Source: Diadophis punctatus similis (lineage: Eukaryota; Chordata; Lepidosauria; Squamata; Dipsadidae). Taken from it: a stretch of DNA of 64,000 nucleotides. Both the position numbers and the translations under genes were made by a program. The stretch spans positions 7,146,956-7,210,955 of the forward strand of contig JALIGW010000032.1 of the NCBI GenBank assembly GCA_023053685.1, written 5' to 3'. Of this stretch, positions 42,338 to 54,363 are shown in pieces. The notes below the pieces were generated by a model. It was not told the origin of the DNA. It saw only the letters and a list, made by a program, of their open reading frames with translations, and ran no database searches. Positions within the stretch are counted from its first letter, which is position 1. Each line of letters starts with the position of its first letter.

Positions 42338-43319
42338 GGTGCTTTATTGAATCCTGGCTAAACGAGGAAATTGATGACAATAGCATGCATATATCAGGGT
42401 TTCAGATACTTAGAGCACACAGGATTGTAGAATTATCAGGAGGGAAGGGAGGAGGCTTATGTATATATATCAACAACAGCTGGTCTCATGACATAACTAT
42501 AATACAAAAATTCTGTGATGAAAAGTTGGACTCCTTACTTATCAACTGCAAACCCTTTTATTCTCCTCGAGAGTTTACTTCATTTCTACTAATTGCTGTC
42601 TATATTCCTCCACAAGCCTGTGTAAACAAGGCATTAAGAACTCTAGCTGATCAGATTATGGAGGCTGAAGCCAAATACCCCGATTCACTGGCCATTATTT
42701 TGGGAGATTTAAACAAGGCAAACTTAAGGAAAGAGCTACCAAAATACTTTCAGCATGTCAATTGTCCCCACTAGAGGCAAGAATACTAGTTTAGACCATT
42801 GCCGCTCAGAGTCCCTGCGGAGTTGAGCGGCATATAAATACAAGTAATAAATAAATAAAGTAATAAATAAATTGCTACACAACACTAAAATATGCTTATC
42901 GGTCTTTACCACGAGCAGCTGTGGGACACTCTGATCATTGCATGATTCACCTTGTACCTGTTTACAGGCAAAGACTTAAAACCACAAAACCAACAATTAA
43001 ATCAGTGAAGACTTGGACTGAGGAGGCAAAGTTAAAGCTACAGGCTTGCTTTGACTGCACAGTCTGGAATATTTTTGAAGATACCTCTGTAGACCAGGAT
43101 GAACTCACAGATACTGTAACATCATATGTCAGCTTCTGTGAAGACCTATGTGTACCGATCAGGAACTTGAGAATATACAGCAACAACAAACCTTGGTTCA
43201 TAGCTAAACTTAAGCAGTTACGTCATTCCAAAGAGGTAGCCTATAGAAAAGGTGATAAAATACTGTATAATCAGGCCAGAAATGTATTAACAAGGGAGAT
43301 CAGAGCAGCAAAAAGAAGC
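42338..43319 (+). pseudogene. Rex1 endonuclease and linker
   Basis: The apurinic-type endonuclease has GGLCIYINNSW, VYIPPQA and the catalytic ILGDLN motif (~42700). After the L2 tail, GHSDHCMIHLVPVYRQRL (~42921) gives the closing SDH motif. The linker WFIAKLKQLRHSKEVAYR follows. Stops and the insertions make it non-functional; the family enzyme nicks target DNA. Confidence 0.82.
42803..42870 (+). repeat. Ultra-short L2 3' tail in Rex1, with TSD
   Basis: CGCTCAGAGTCCCTGCGGAG followed by GCGGCATATAAATAC and (AATA)n is the L2 3' end. ATTGC flanks it at 42798-42802 and 42871-42875. Confidence 0.85.
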
Positions 43320-43321
43320 TA

Positions 43322-44329
43322 CCGTATTTTTCGGAGTATAAGATGCACCTTTTTACCCCCCCAAAAGAGGGTGAAAACTTGGGTGCGTCTTATACACCGA
43401 ATGTAGCCACACCTACCCAGCCACCCCCACCCTTTGGCCTCTGTCTTCCAGCAATTTACCTGTTTGCAGCAAAGAGGGAAGAGCCTGTAAAGCCAAGCAA
43501 GTCATTAGCAGCTTCCCGACCTACAGCTGATTTGCCATGTGCTAAAATGAAAGTGAAACTAGTTTGCAAAGAGGCAAATAGCTGGGAGAGACACACAGAT
43601 TTTTATTTTCTGCTGAACTGAATGCAAGGGGGTAAGTGAATAACTATAAATGTCTGTAGAATGTTCAAATTATTAGACTTTTTTTTAAAGACTGCTTTAT
43701 TATTGTTTTAGAGCCAGGGGTCTCCAACCTTGGCAATTTTAAGACTTGTTGACTTCAACTCCCAGAATTCCACAGCCAGCTTTGTTAGCTTTGCTGGCTG
43801 TGGAATTCTGGGAGTTGAAGTCCACAAGTCTTAAAGTTGCCAAGGTTGGAGACCCCTGTAAATCTAGACAACTTCACAAAATAAAGAAGCTTTTTAAAAT
43901 AAATGCTTGCTCTGAAGAGGCCCAGTGCTATTGTATCTTCTTTTAAATAATAGAGAATAATGTATACTTCCAGAAATTTTAATTAATTTTAACAGCTCTG
44001 TACAAGTATAGTCTGAAATGTAACAGTGTCCTGTTTAGTATTAGAGTTAAATCCTGACTTACCTTGGAGTAGATCTATTTAAATAATTGGGAGGAGTTAG
44101 TGTGACTACATTTAAGAAAACTTTCTGGCATAATGTACATTTCTCCAATTCTTTGCTATTTCTATGGGTCAGGCACACATGCACAGAAATACACAGCAAA
44201 CAGTGCATATCATCTGTGCTATTTGCTGTTTGCTGTTTGCTGTTTGGCAAATTGCTTGGAGGCAGAGGCCTTTTTTCCTTGTTTTCCTCCCCCAAAACTA
44301 AGGTGTGTCTTATACTTCGAAAAATACAG
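43322..44329. mobile_element. MITE with TA target site, inserted in Rex1
   Basis: The ends are CCGTATTTTTCGGAGTATAA and, inverted, CTGTATTTTTCGAAGTATAA. TA flanks both sides (43320-43321, 44330-44331), as for Tc1/mariner-type elements. It carries no transposase; the interior is AT-rich and holds another MITE. Confidence 0.8.
43715..43858. mobile_element. Short palindromic MITE, CAGGGGTCTCCAACCTTGG family
   Basis: It is an almost perfect 144-bp inverted repeat: CAGGGGTCTCCAACCTTGGC at the left and its complement at the right, with arms of about 65 bp around a short AT loop. I found no convincing TSD. Confidence 0.85.
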
Positions 44330-44334
44330 TACTC

Positions 44335-45960
44335 TGAAAAGCTAAAGAATCAGTTCTCAACAAATGAACCAGCAAACATATGGAGAATTCTTAAAAATAT
44401 CACTGATTATGGCAAACCACCTTCCCAGGCTGAAGGAAATCAGCAACTGGCAGATGACCTGAACGTGTTTTACTGCAGGTTTCAAAGAAAACTACAGCCA
44501 CCTATCTCCACAACCCCCATCTCAGACACACCAACAACAGCCAAGCCTCCTACAATTGACCCCATACCATTGGGTTCACAACCCCTAGTGATAACAGAAA
44601 AGGAAGTGAAAGACCTATTTCACAGACAAAAGCCAGGAAAAGCTCCAGGCCCAGATAAGATAACTCCTTCTTGCTTAAAAGTCTGTGCTGACCAATTGGC
44701 CCCCAACTTCACCCGAATCTTCAATAAATCACTAGAGATGTGCTATGTTCCTTCTTGCTTCAAACACTCTACTATCATCCCAGTGCTGAAGAAGCCCACC
44801 ATCAAGGAACTGAACGACTACAGACCAGTTGCTCTAACATCTGTAGTTATGAAAACCTTTGAAAGGCTAGTGCTGTCCCACTTGAAAACCATCACGGATC
44901 CACTGTTAGACCCCCTGCAATTTGCATACCGAGCAAACAGATCAACAGATGATGCTGTTAATATGCACTACATCCTACAACATCTTGAATCTCCAAAGAC
45001 CTGCGCAAGGGTCCTCTTTGTAGACTTTAGTTCAGCATTCAATACCATCATTCCAGACACTCTTCTAACTAAGCTGAACCAGCTAGCGGTACTTGAACAC
45101 ACTTATAAGTGGATCATAAGCTTCCTAACAAACAGGAAGCAGCAGGTGAAGCTAAGCAGAATCACATCAGATACCTGTACAATTAGCACAGGCCCCCCCC
45201 CAAGGCTGTGTGCTCTCTCCACTTCTCTTTTCTCTCTATACCAATGACTGCATCTCTAACTGTTCATCTGTTAAACTACTGAAGTTCGCAGATGACACAA
45301 CAGTGATCGGCCTCATTTGAGACAATGATGAATCCGCATACAGACGGGAGGTTGAACAACTAACTTTGTGGTGCGACCGGAACAATCTGGAACTGAATAC
45401 ACTCAAAACCGTAGAAATGGTGATAGACTTTAGGAGAAACCCACACATACTTCCACCTCTTACAATACTAGACAACACAGTATCAACAGTAGAGACCTTC
45501 AAATTCCTAGGTTCGACCATATCGCAAGATCTAAAATGGACACCTAACATCAAAAACGTCATCAAAAAAGCACAACAAAGAATGTTCTTTCTGCGCCAAC
45601 TCAGAAAGCTCAAACTGCCCAAGGAGCTGCTGATACAGTTCTACAGAGGAATTATTGAGTCTGTCATCTGCACCTCTATAACTGTCTGGTTTGGTTCTGC
45701 AACCCAACAAGACAGACACAGACTTCAGAGGATAATTAGAACTGCAGAAAAAACAATTGCTACCAACCTGCCTTCCATTGAGGACGTGTATACTGCATGA
45801 GTCAAAAAGAGGGCTGTGAAAATATTTACAGACACCTCACATCCTGGACACAAACTGCTTCAATTCCTACCCTCAAAACAACGCTATAGAGCACTGCACA
45901 CCAGAACAACTAGACCAAGAACAGTTTTTCCCCAAACGCCATCACTCTGCTAAACAAATA
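44335..45960 (+). pseudogene. Rex1 reverse transcriptase
   Basis: KPGKAPGPDKITPSCLK, LNDYRPVALTSVVMKTFERL, FAYRANRSTDDAVN and catalytic motif A (FVDFSSAFNTIIP, ~45015) are open to 45247. A frame change at the GPPPR stretch (~45195, in a C run) and a TGA near 45318 follow. The catalytic FADDTTV is at about 45286-45306. The thumb (IKKAQQRMFFLRQLRKL) is open at 45366-45800. The copy needs several corrections to be coding, so it is dead. Confidence 0.87.
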
Positions 45961-45977
45961 ATTCCCTCAACACTAAA

Positions 45978-46609
45978 GTGACCAGATTTTTTTTTTAAGC
46001 GGGACACCATTGACGGGGGGCGGGGCCGCCTGGACGCCGCCATTTGAGTTTTGCCCTCTGCGCATGCGCAGAGGGCAAAAGAACACTAATGTCGGCGTCC
46101 AGGTGGGTGGGTGGGAGGCGGGAGGCCTTTCCTTGCCTCCCGCCTCCCCTTCGGGAGCCGGCAGTGGCTTGGGCTGGCTGGCTGGCTGGCTAGATGCGGA
46201 GTCTCATGGTCCGGGAGGTTTCCGGTTCTCCTATGCCTTCCTCGTTCCTCACTTGCGGTGGTTTCGAGCAGGGCCTGGTGCGGCCCCCTGGCCCTTGGAG
46301 CGCATCAGCGGAACAACCGAGCGCTCCAGGGTTCTAGGATGCCCGATTGCTGGGGCCGCCGCAGCCGTGCCCGCATCCTCTCCCTCGTTTTGTTGGCCGG
46401 AGACGAAAGAGGCGGCGCGGCCGGATGAAGAATGAGCGAGCGAGGGAAGGAAGGAGGGAATCGTACGGCTCCGCCCCGGACGCACCGGTCACGCTACCTC
46501 CGTCGGGGCTGCAGCAACCCCAGGACCTCCCTCTCCAGGCGCGGCTTCCGGATCCGGACTACTCGCTTCGTTCTCTGGAGAGGCTGCATGCGCGCTTGTG
46601 CGTGTGTGT

Positions 46610-46640
<31 letters not shown>

Positions 46641-46680
46641 AGCGCTCCAGCAGCCCAGCGCTGGCACAGGAGAGCCAAGA
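45978..46680. repeat. GC-rich insertion in Rex1 3' UTR
   Basis: This CpG-dense block starts GTGACCAGATTTTTTTT and contains a palindrome GCCCTCTGCGCATGCGCAGA(GGGC) at about 46056-46079. It ends near a (GT)n run at 46597-46640. Part of it recurs at 40306-40400. It resembles a DNA-transposon insertion but its family is unknown to me. The overlapping ORFs are GC artefacts. Confidence 0.45.
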
Positions 46681-46969
46681 CTCCACTGTCAAACTACTGT
46701 ATTTACTAAGTCTGCACTACTATTAATCTTCTCATTGTTCCTATTACCCATCTCCTCCCACAAATGACTGTATGACTGTAACTTTGTTGCTTGTATCCTT
46801 ATGATTTATATTGACTGGTTCCTAATATGATTTGATTGCTTATTTGTACCAGGACTATCATTAAGTGTTGTACCTTATGATTCTAGACGAACGTATCTTT
46901 TCTTTTATGTAAACTGAGAGCATATGCACCAAGACAAATTCCTTGTGTGTCCAATCATACTTGGCCAAT

Positions 46970-46996
46970 AAAATTCTATTCTATTCTATTCTATGT
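46970..46996 (+). repeat. (ATTCT)n tail of Rex1
   Basis: AATAAAATTCTATTCTATTC continues for about five units, closing the Rex1 element after GACAAATTCCTTGTGTGTCC. Confidence 0.85.
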
Positions 46997-47009
46997 TACA
47001 AAACGTGCT

Positions 47010-47570
47010 CTAGCCGTCCCCCGGCCTCTTCTCCAGCCTCCCTCCCTCCCTCGTGACTCCGGAAGGGGCGGCGCTGGGTGGCCGTTTGAACGCAGGCGGG
47101 AGGCTCGACGGCGGTGCTCGGGCAGACCCAGCTAGCTTGCCCGAGAAGGGCGGCGGCCCAAGGAGCGGCTCTCTCTCCCTCCTCTGGGCTCCCGGTCGGT
47201 CCAAAGTCGATTCCGCGACTGAACCGTCTTCCCGGGGATGAGCGCCGCCGCTACGGGCCCTCCCGGGCACAGCCGCAGCTCCTCGCCGGAGCGGAGGGCC
47301 AGCTGGGAGCGCAAGCGCCGCGGCCGAGCAGAGGAGCTGCTCCGGACCGAAGGGCGATACCTGGAGCAGCTCGAAGGGGTTGCGACGGTGAGGATACGCC
47401 GGCAGGCGGCCGCGATGCTCCCGCGCCTCTTGCGTGACCCTGGGCGTCCGTGGGTGTGGACGCGGTCGGGCTAAATTCGAGGGGCAAGCGTGACGCGGGG
47501 AAGGATGTGGCGGCCGGACGCCCCTATCCTTCGCGGAAGGAGAGAGGCCGAGGAAGCGGCCCTGGTTTAA
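47010..47570 (+). promoter_or_regulatory. CpG island over the ARHGEF39 start
   Basis: CpG density is high from about 47010 to 47570 and covers the start codon at 47238. No TATA box is evident, as usual for CpG-island promoters. Confidence 0.7.
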
Positions 47571-50500
47571 GGTGCCTGTCTCCTTTGGAGCAGCGGCCCC
47601 CGGGTTATGGAGACTTTTCCGGCAGCTGTTAAACATGTCTCTTCGGGGAAAAAATAGGGGACGAGTAAGATTACACTGTCCCCAAGGGGCGAGTGGTTGA
47701 ACATAATTGAGTTATTTGATACTTATTTTTAATCTTTGTTAATACTGGAAGCTATTCAAACTCTCTGGAAATGGACTAACCTAAGCTACACCAATACATA
47801 AATGCATTTTCCCCTAGTGTATGGCTACTTCCTCTTATGTAAGGCAGCTGAAAACAGCACTTCACTGAAATGTTTAAAACAAAACAAAGCAACAGGAAGA
47901 AACTGTAGCAGCTGCTCTCTCCCCCACCCCTACATACACATTCACTCACTGCAAGGTTTAAAAATATTCCTGGTAGAAAGAGCAGGCCAGCCCCCCTTTC
48001 AGAGGGGAGGATGGGGAAGTGGGAACAGAACGATCCGGGAGGAAGACTACCCAAATGCTGGTGACTTGAACAATGTTCACTGGATTTGCTTTGGTTAGGA
48101 AACCTTGGGAGGAGGGGAAGAAGACAAGAGACTGGGGAAAAGGGATGCTTATATTAACGCTGCCCCTCTATTTTTGCAAGCCATATTTGTCTCTGCTACT
48201 TCATAGGTTGTCTTCTACTTTAAACTTTTCAGTTCATTGTTTTGCTGGATCATTTCAACTTCAGCCAGCCATGACATTCTCGGTGTTCTCATCCTTTTTG
48301 AAACACGTTTTTTTGGTGTTACCCCATCATTTAGCCACATTTATCTTGTTTGCATGTACATGTTGTTTTTATGTTTGTGTATGCACACTGATTATATTGT
48401 TGTTTGTATGTAAACTGAGAGCTTATGTACTGGAGACAAATTCCTTGTGTGTCCAGTCACATTGGCCAATAAAGTCTTCTACTTTGTAGTCTAGTCTAGT
48501 CTAGTCTAGTCTAGTCTATTATTATTTCTAAGTTTAAAATCTTCTTTGCTAAGATACATAAACATGGCTTGGATTTGAATTTCTTCCACAATTTCACACA
48601 ATCAGGCTTCCTTCTTTTAGATCTATTAACATATTTTTATTTTCCCTTAATTTCACAGGCACGCATATCTATTTTGATTTCTTGCTTTTTATTTGGTAAT
48701 TCATGACCATTTACTCTTCATGTTCTGAGTTACAGTCTTCTCTCATCATCACCAACAGGGGCCCATGGATTTGACTTGTATTGCCCATTGTGGCTTTGGT
48801 CAGTTGAGGTTTTTGCTAAGTTAGCAGCTTATCTTTAGCCATGCCACATTCATCATCCTAAAGAGATTCCTGGTTAGCTTAGCACATTTTGGCTAGTAAA
48901 GTAACAGCATAAGCAAAGCCCAGTTTTAGCTCAGACTTGGTCAAGTAATTTTATTTAGGACAGGCTCTCTGAAGTTTACCTTGCAAGAGGCATATAGTTT
49001 CTTGCATCAACGATAAGGTAGATGCACTGAGTAAACTCTTTTGACTAAAAAGCAGTATTAAAGAACCAAACTTGAGATGCCCAACGAGCCAGATTTTCTC
49101 CATGCTGCAGGAAGAGTAAAAATAGGAATGTTGTACCCAGCTTCACCGGGACAGTAATGGTGCTATGTCCCTTTTCAGTACTTTGTGGTCACCCTGAAGG
49201 CCAAGGGGATCTTGAAGCCAGACATCCACAAGATTCTCTTTGGACCCTGGCAGTCCATCTGCTCCGCCAGCCGGTAAGGTCAGCCTTGTGGCATTGTGGC
49301 CGGGTGGGGGGGTGGGGGGAGGAGGGAGAGGACAATGCACTGTCATTGGCCTTCTTCCTTGGACTTCACCCATCCCTCTATGGGTGATAGAAAGGAGCGT
49401 TCACAGCCAATGCCTTATTGTTTAATCAACTCCTGTACAAAGAAGGCTCCATCATAGGATTATCTGGATGTTGTTGTGTGTAGGATATGACTTGAAAAAC
49501 TAAAGTTGCATGCAAGAAAGTTGGATAAAATGAGCTAAAAATTTTGATTAGAATGGAACAATGGGAAAAGGATGTGGTTGAAAATATTGAAATTTACATT
49601 ATGTTCTAATGTTTTGTAGCGCAGGATTGAAGTGATGGGTACTTGAAACTCGGCTGTTTCCTTGCAGACATTTCATTACCCAAAGTAGGCAATTTCATCA
49701 GTGCTGGATCTGATGTTACTTAATAAGTCCAGCATTGTTGATGTTACCTAGTTTGGATAATGAAATATCTGCAAGAAAACAGCCAAGCTCAGAGAGCTCC
49801 AAAGCAATGTTCCCTGTAATATCAGAAAACGGCGCGCGGCATTCTCTTTTCATCTGCGCAGTCTCTGCCATTAGAAAATGCTGCGTGGAAGTTAGAAACG
49901 TCCGCGCAGCATTCTCTCATTACGTGCGTTGCTGCGCTGCTGCACAGCCGCTCACCTTAGAGGGAATAGTGCTCCAAAGGCCCCTCGAGAGCCATTCTGT
50001 CAGCTGATAGATTCTGCCCTAAAAGATGTGACTTTTTTTAAAGGCAGATGTAATTGGTCAGGACAGCAAAGAAACTTTAGAGAGCCTCACAAAAATGCAA
50101 GACAGATTGAGCAGAAGTTGGACCTCTGAGCAGTTTCTGCTCAACTTTATGCTTTACCCTTTGTTCTTGCATATGCTGTTGGGCAGCTGCTTGTGGTAGA
50201 AGGTGAGTGCAGAAAGGCCCCTGGTCCCAGGTAATTTCCTTCAAGGCTCCTCTTTACTTGCAGGACACTGCTTTTCCACCTGACCAGAGGCCATTTTGCA
50301 TTAGGGCTCGAGAGTTTCTGCCACCAGCTGGTGTTCTATGTCCGTTATGCAGAGAATCTGGAAGCGGCCCAGAACATCCTGAAGGTATGCCCTTATTGCT
50401 TACTGCAGATGACTTCACAGGTCAGAGGTGCTTTATGCACAGCATTCCCCCCTCCCCCCCCCAGTTTATTCTTCCAGCTATCTGTTCTTGGCAGCCAAGG

Positions 50501-53500
50501 GCATCCTTGGGTTGTTTTTTTGGCCAAGATCTTGGTCTGGAGATGAGGCTGGGGATCTGTTCTGCTGGCCAGCCACCCTGACCTGCTTCTCCCTTTTACT
50601 GGGCTGCATCTGCAGAAACTGGTAAAGAAGAACAAAGCTTTTTCCCGCTTCAAGAAGCTTCAAGAATCCCGTCCAGAGCTTAAAGGTTGCCGGCTGGAAG
50701 AGCTGCTGCCGCTGCCCCTGCAAAGGCTCCATCAGTAAGTGGCAGAAGAGCCGAGTCTCCCTTCTCTGGCTGGGAAGCCAACCTTCACCTGCCACTCCTC
50801 CCTGAGCTCCCGAGAGAGGCTGCTGGGGGTCATGACCGAAAGAGCTTTGCCTCACTGCTTGCTTTGCAAGGTGGGGTTGAGATGGGGGGGGCGCAGGCTG
50901 GGATCTCTGATGTGCAGCTGAGAGGCAGTTGCTTAGATCTCCACCTCTAATATCTGTTTAATAGGTATAGGCACCTCCTGCAAGATTTGGAGGAGCACAC
51001 TCCCCCCGAGAGCTCTGGATTTGAACAACTCCAAGGTAGGATTCTAACTCAGCCCTGTGATACGCTCCTGAATTTTTGCCTTCAGCTGTTCAGCTCTTCA
51101 TCACAGCAGCAGAGACCCCCGATTCTTGCCTGACAGAATTTTGTAGGGGTGGCTTTTCTCTACTTCCCAGTTACCCAGGCAGGAGAACAGGTTACGTTGC
51201 TCTTGAGTGATATGCTGTCACTTGCAGGGTGCCTAAGGTCTGTCTTGGAGGTCCTGCACCGAGTCCAGGAAATTGCTCGTGTCCATGAGAACCTGTTGAT
51301 GATGAGACAGATTCAGAAACAGCTCAAGGGACGGAAGACCCAAGTGCTGGCTCCAGGTGAGGCCTCTGTGTTGGTTGTCAAGTCCTCATGCTAGACAATC
51401 ATGATGAGGCTACAACTAAACACAGGTCAGACATAGAATAAAACCAGCAATTAATGCTACAATATAAGGATCAGGCTAGAAACCAGGAGACCATGAATTC
51501 TAGTCCTGCCTTAGACACAAAGCCAGCTGGATATCCTTGGGCTGGTCCTTCTTTCTCAACCCTAGGAAGGAGAAAGTGGGCAAATCATTTCTGAACTTTT
51601 GCCAAGAAAGCTGCAGGGACTTCTCCAGGCAGTTGCCAGAAGTCAACACTGATTTGAAGGCACATACACAAAAAAGGGCACACACAATGAAATCAATATC
51701 TTTACCAACTGATAAGGAAGAAACATTCTAATCCTTTTTTTAAACTAACAAATCTGACTTCAAGCTCAGTTCTGGGGGGAACCGTTTAAAGAACAGGACT
51801 ACCAGGTCGGGAATCCTATCAGCCCAACCAGGCACGCAATCAACTGCACAAGCTTTTGACCTATCAGAGGACTTTAAAGTGACCGGTTCACCAATGAACA
51901 AGGCATGTTGTTTCATAAATGTTTATCCAATGAAATGATGATGTAAAGAGGAGCAAAATAAAGAATGGCCTCACTCTGACTGTTGTGAAGCAGGTGGGAG
52001 AAGCACAGTTGAGCCAAGTTCATCTTCACCGCCCAGGACCCTCTGGGTCAAAAGGGGAAAGATGTTACACAGACATCTTTGAAAGCAGAGCTAGACCTAC
52101 CTGTGTGACACTGGTGGGGATTTAGAGTTACCATCAGAGTGTGGGGGGCTCCCGAGTCCAGTTCAGTGGGTTGGGAAACTGCTACCTGCTCTTAGTTGAT
52201 GTGCCAGTTGCAATATTACCTGCCAAACATAGATGGAGGCTGGGAAAATCCAATGAGTACAAAGTGCTACTTCGAATTAGTGGATAATTTTAGTAGTAAT
52301 AAGGTGCTGGCTTGGACTTTCAAAAACATAGAAAGTCCTGATACATGGAGCTCTCAAGGGTTCTTTTTGCAACCCTTCTCTCTTCACAGCTGCTTTTCCA
52401 GCGTGCATGGAACGCTGTTACCTTCCCACCAAAGGGGCAGTTAGAAAGCATGCAAATGCAAGTAAATAACTGCTAGGTGGGCAGGAGCTGGGGAAGGAAC
52501 AGAGTATATATGCACACGCACACACACACAAAAGATGGTGTTTCCTATCGCAAACCTATTGTAAACTCATTTTCCATATATCTTCAGATTCATGGAGGAA
52601 AATGGAGTCTAAAGTAAATCTCTTGACATATTAGGAATCCAAATGCTGTCTCATTGTGTTTTTTGAAGTCAACAGCTGAGTTTTGGAATTATGTGCCAGT
52701 GGCTTGCCTCAGCGATCGGTGTCGTTAATCCCTCTGCATTTCCCAGAGAAACCACTCCTGCGGTCACCGATGGACCGCAGATAGTTTCAGAGCTTGCTTA
52801 ATAAGTTCCTGGGTTTCTGTCCTTTTTCCATGCAGGGCGCCGGTATCTCCAGGAAGGTTGGCTGATGGAAGTCCCCTCCAAGGGGAAGGAGATGCAGCGC
52901 AGGAGGTGCTTCCTTTTCTCTGATATCCTGTTGTTAACCAAGCCTTCCCACCCGCTCCATCCTTGGAATTCACACAAGTTTGTTTGCCAGGCTGTTTACC
53001 CTCTCAGTCACTGCGTTGTGGAGAAGGTCTTTGGTCACACCCAGAGCCAAGGAGGGCTGCTCAGTGTAAGTGCTCTTCCCCCCACTCCCAGGTTCTGCCA
53101 GTGGGCTGGCTCCTCTGCCCTGAAACCCATGGTTGATCTATGATGGAGGGTAATGTGGGAGGCCCAACTGGGGTTAGTGCCAAGAAGGGACATTGATTTT
53201 ATTTTATAAACGCTCTTATAGGCTGCCCAATCCCGTAGGACTCAGGGTGGCGTACAACATGAATAAGAAACGTACAGTAAATGATGACTCCATAGCCAGG
53301 GACTTTGGAGTGGGTGAACTGGAAACTCTTTTGGCCACACAGCAGTTTCCTGTCCTTCTTTCTCTCTTTTCAGCTCTCTTTCCCACAAAAAAAGTTACTA
53401 TTGATGTCTTGCGATCAGGAGGACTTTGCCAAATGGCACCAGAATCTGGTGGTGGCTATCAGGTAGGCTACATCCCTCCTGCTTCTTTAAAGTACTCTGA

Positions 53501-54363
53501 ATAACATTTAAGGAATCATTTATCACAACCCAGCAAGGGTTAATTAGGCTGAGGCAGTGACCGCATTGTAAGTATCACAGTGTAGCTGTACCTGAGTCTG
53601 GGGCTTCCCTGGTCAACTCCTCCACTACAGCCACTGACTCAATTTCTGCCCAAAATGATCTCTGGCTGAGCAGACCCAGAGACAGTGCTTTGGTTCAAGG
53701 GAAGGCATTACAGGTAGCCCTCAACTTGCAGCCGTTCATTCTGACTGTTTAAAGTTGCAATGGTGCTGAATGGACTTACTGAAGTTTCGGCTGATGGAAG
53801 TGTTTCCCAGTCACATGATTGTGATCTGGGCATTTGGCATCCCATTTACATTTACAGCCAGTTGCCAAGCCCCCTGCAATCATGTGATTGTCATTTGGAG
53901 TATTTCTTGCTGGCTTTGCCAGAAAATCAGTGGAGAGGCTGGCAGGGAAGCTTGCAAGTCGCAGCCGACTGTCAGAGGACTCCCTCTGGTCTCTGGCTGA
54001 AAAAGGTCCACGCCAAAATCTGTGCGGCGAAGCTGAGGCCTTGCACACCCTCCCCACCCACATCTCTTGCTCCCTCCTCCATTTGGCATCGCTTGGGGCT
54101 TGCACCTTCCTGCTGACTTCCCCATTGACTTGATTGTGGAAGCTGGCAGGAAGTTGCCTCATTAACAACCAGGGCATTAATTTAATAATTGCAACTGGGA
54201 CTGCCTAGATTGTCATTGCAAAGCAAAGTAAGTGCACTTTATGACTTCATCCGCTTAGTGATGGAAATTCTGGTCTCAATTATGACCGTGGTAAGATTTG
54301 TTTCTCTTTTCTTACAGAGAGCTTCAAGTCTGTGGTAGCCCACCCGCTCAGAAGGCTGAGTAA
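47238..54363 (+). CDS. ARHGEF39: ARHGEF39, Rho guanine nucleotide exchange factor, 9 exons
   Basis: Coding exons: 47238-47387, 49179-49273, 50264-50384, 50616-50734, 50965-51035, 51228-51356, 52836-53065, 53374-53462, 54318-54363 (TAA). All introns are GT-AG and phases match, giving 1050 nt and 349 residues (human is about 335 by memory). The Dbl-homology domain spans roughly residues 28-220 (ELLRTEGRYLEQLEGVAT, KNKAFSRFKKLQESRPELKG, LEELLPLPLQRLHQYRHLL). A PH domain follows from about 229 (YLQEGWLMEV, RRRCFLFSDILLLTK, FAKWHQNLVVAI). The product would load GTP onto Rho-family GTPases at the membrane. All exons are open, so the gene looks functional. Introns hold a Rex1 3' end, a hAT MITE, an L2 tail and a CAGGTAG MITE. 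The last exon encodes only 15 residues and is the least certain. Confidence 0.93.
48390..48520 (+). repeat. Rex1 3' end in ARHGEF39 intron 1
   Basis: TGTATGTAAACTGAGAGCTT and GACAAATTCCTTGTGTGTCC match the Rex1 3' UTR at 46908-46960. It ends in a (TAGTC)n tail (48488-48520). The start may lie further left. The rest of intron 1 shows nothing clear. Confidence 0.8.
49640..49985. repeat. Penelope-like terminal palindrome, split by a hAT MITE
   Basis: GGCTGTTTCCTTGCAGACAT and its inverted partner (ATATCTGCAAGAAAACAGCC) repeat the unit seen at 20770-20920. The flank AGAGAGCTCCAAAG continues after the MITE as GCCCCTCGAGAG. Confidence 0.55.
49805..49971. mobile_element. hAT MITE (167 bp) with 8-bp TSD
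   Basis: The ends CAATGTTCCCTGTAA and, inverted, CACTATTCCCTCTAA are flanked by CTCCAAAG at 49797-49804 and 49972-49979. The GCGC-rich interior has short inverted repeats. It sits in ARHGEF39 intron 2. Confidence 0.88.
53195..53262 (-). repeat. L2 3' tail in ARHGEF39 intron 7
   Basis: ATTTTATTTTATAAACGCTC then GGCTGCCCAATCCCGTAGGA is the inverted L2 3' end. A TSD was not resolved. Confidence 0.65.
53711..54295. mobile_element. MITE of the CAGGTAGYCCTC family in ARHGEF39 intron 8
   Basis: It starts CAGGTAGCCCTCAACTTGCA and has the family interior (AGTCACATGATTGTGATCTG, then AGTTGCCAAG). It decays towards AATTATGACCGTGG near 54290. It ends only about 25 bp before the exon 9 acceptor, so it could supply part of that polypyrimidine context. 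Confidence 0.65.

Larger units (their letters stand above)
41650..46995 (+). mobile_element. Rex1/Babar LINE, near full-length, multiply interrupted
   Basis: A 5' region with ORF text (KRRWQRRRGKR, LPNKMDEILLLNRCNSDFHN) leads through endonuclease, RT and a 3' UTR to a (ATTCT)n tail. The RT wording (VDFSSAFNTIIP, LNDYRPVALTSVVMKTFERL) matches Rex1/Babar elements of fish and reptiles. Nested inside are a CR1 fragment, an L2 tail, a 1-kb MITE and a GC-rich block. The tail ends about 240 bp before the ARHGEF39 start codon. Confidence 0.88.

Noticed and set aside
51840..52140. A possible LTR fragment in ARHGEF39 intron 6
   Set aside because: There is an AATAAAG-like signal and some LTR-like text, but no partner copy, TSD or clear ends.
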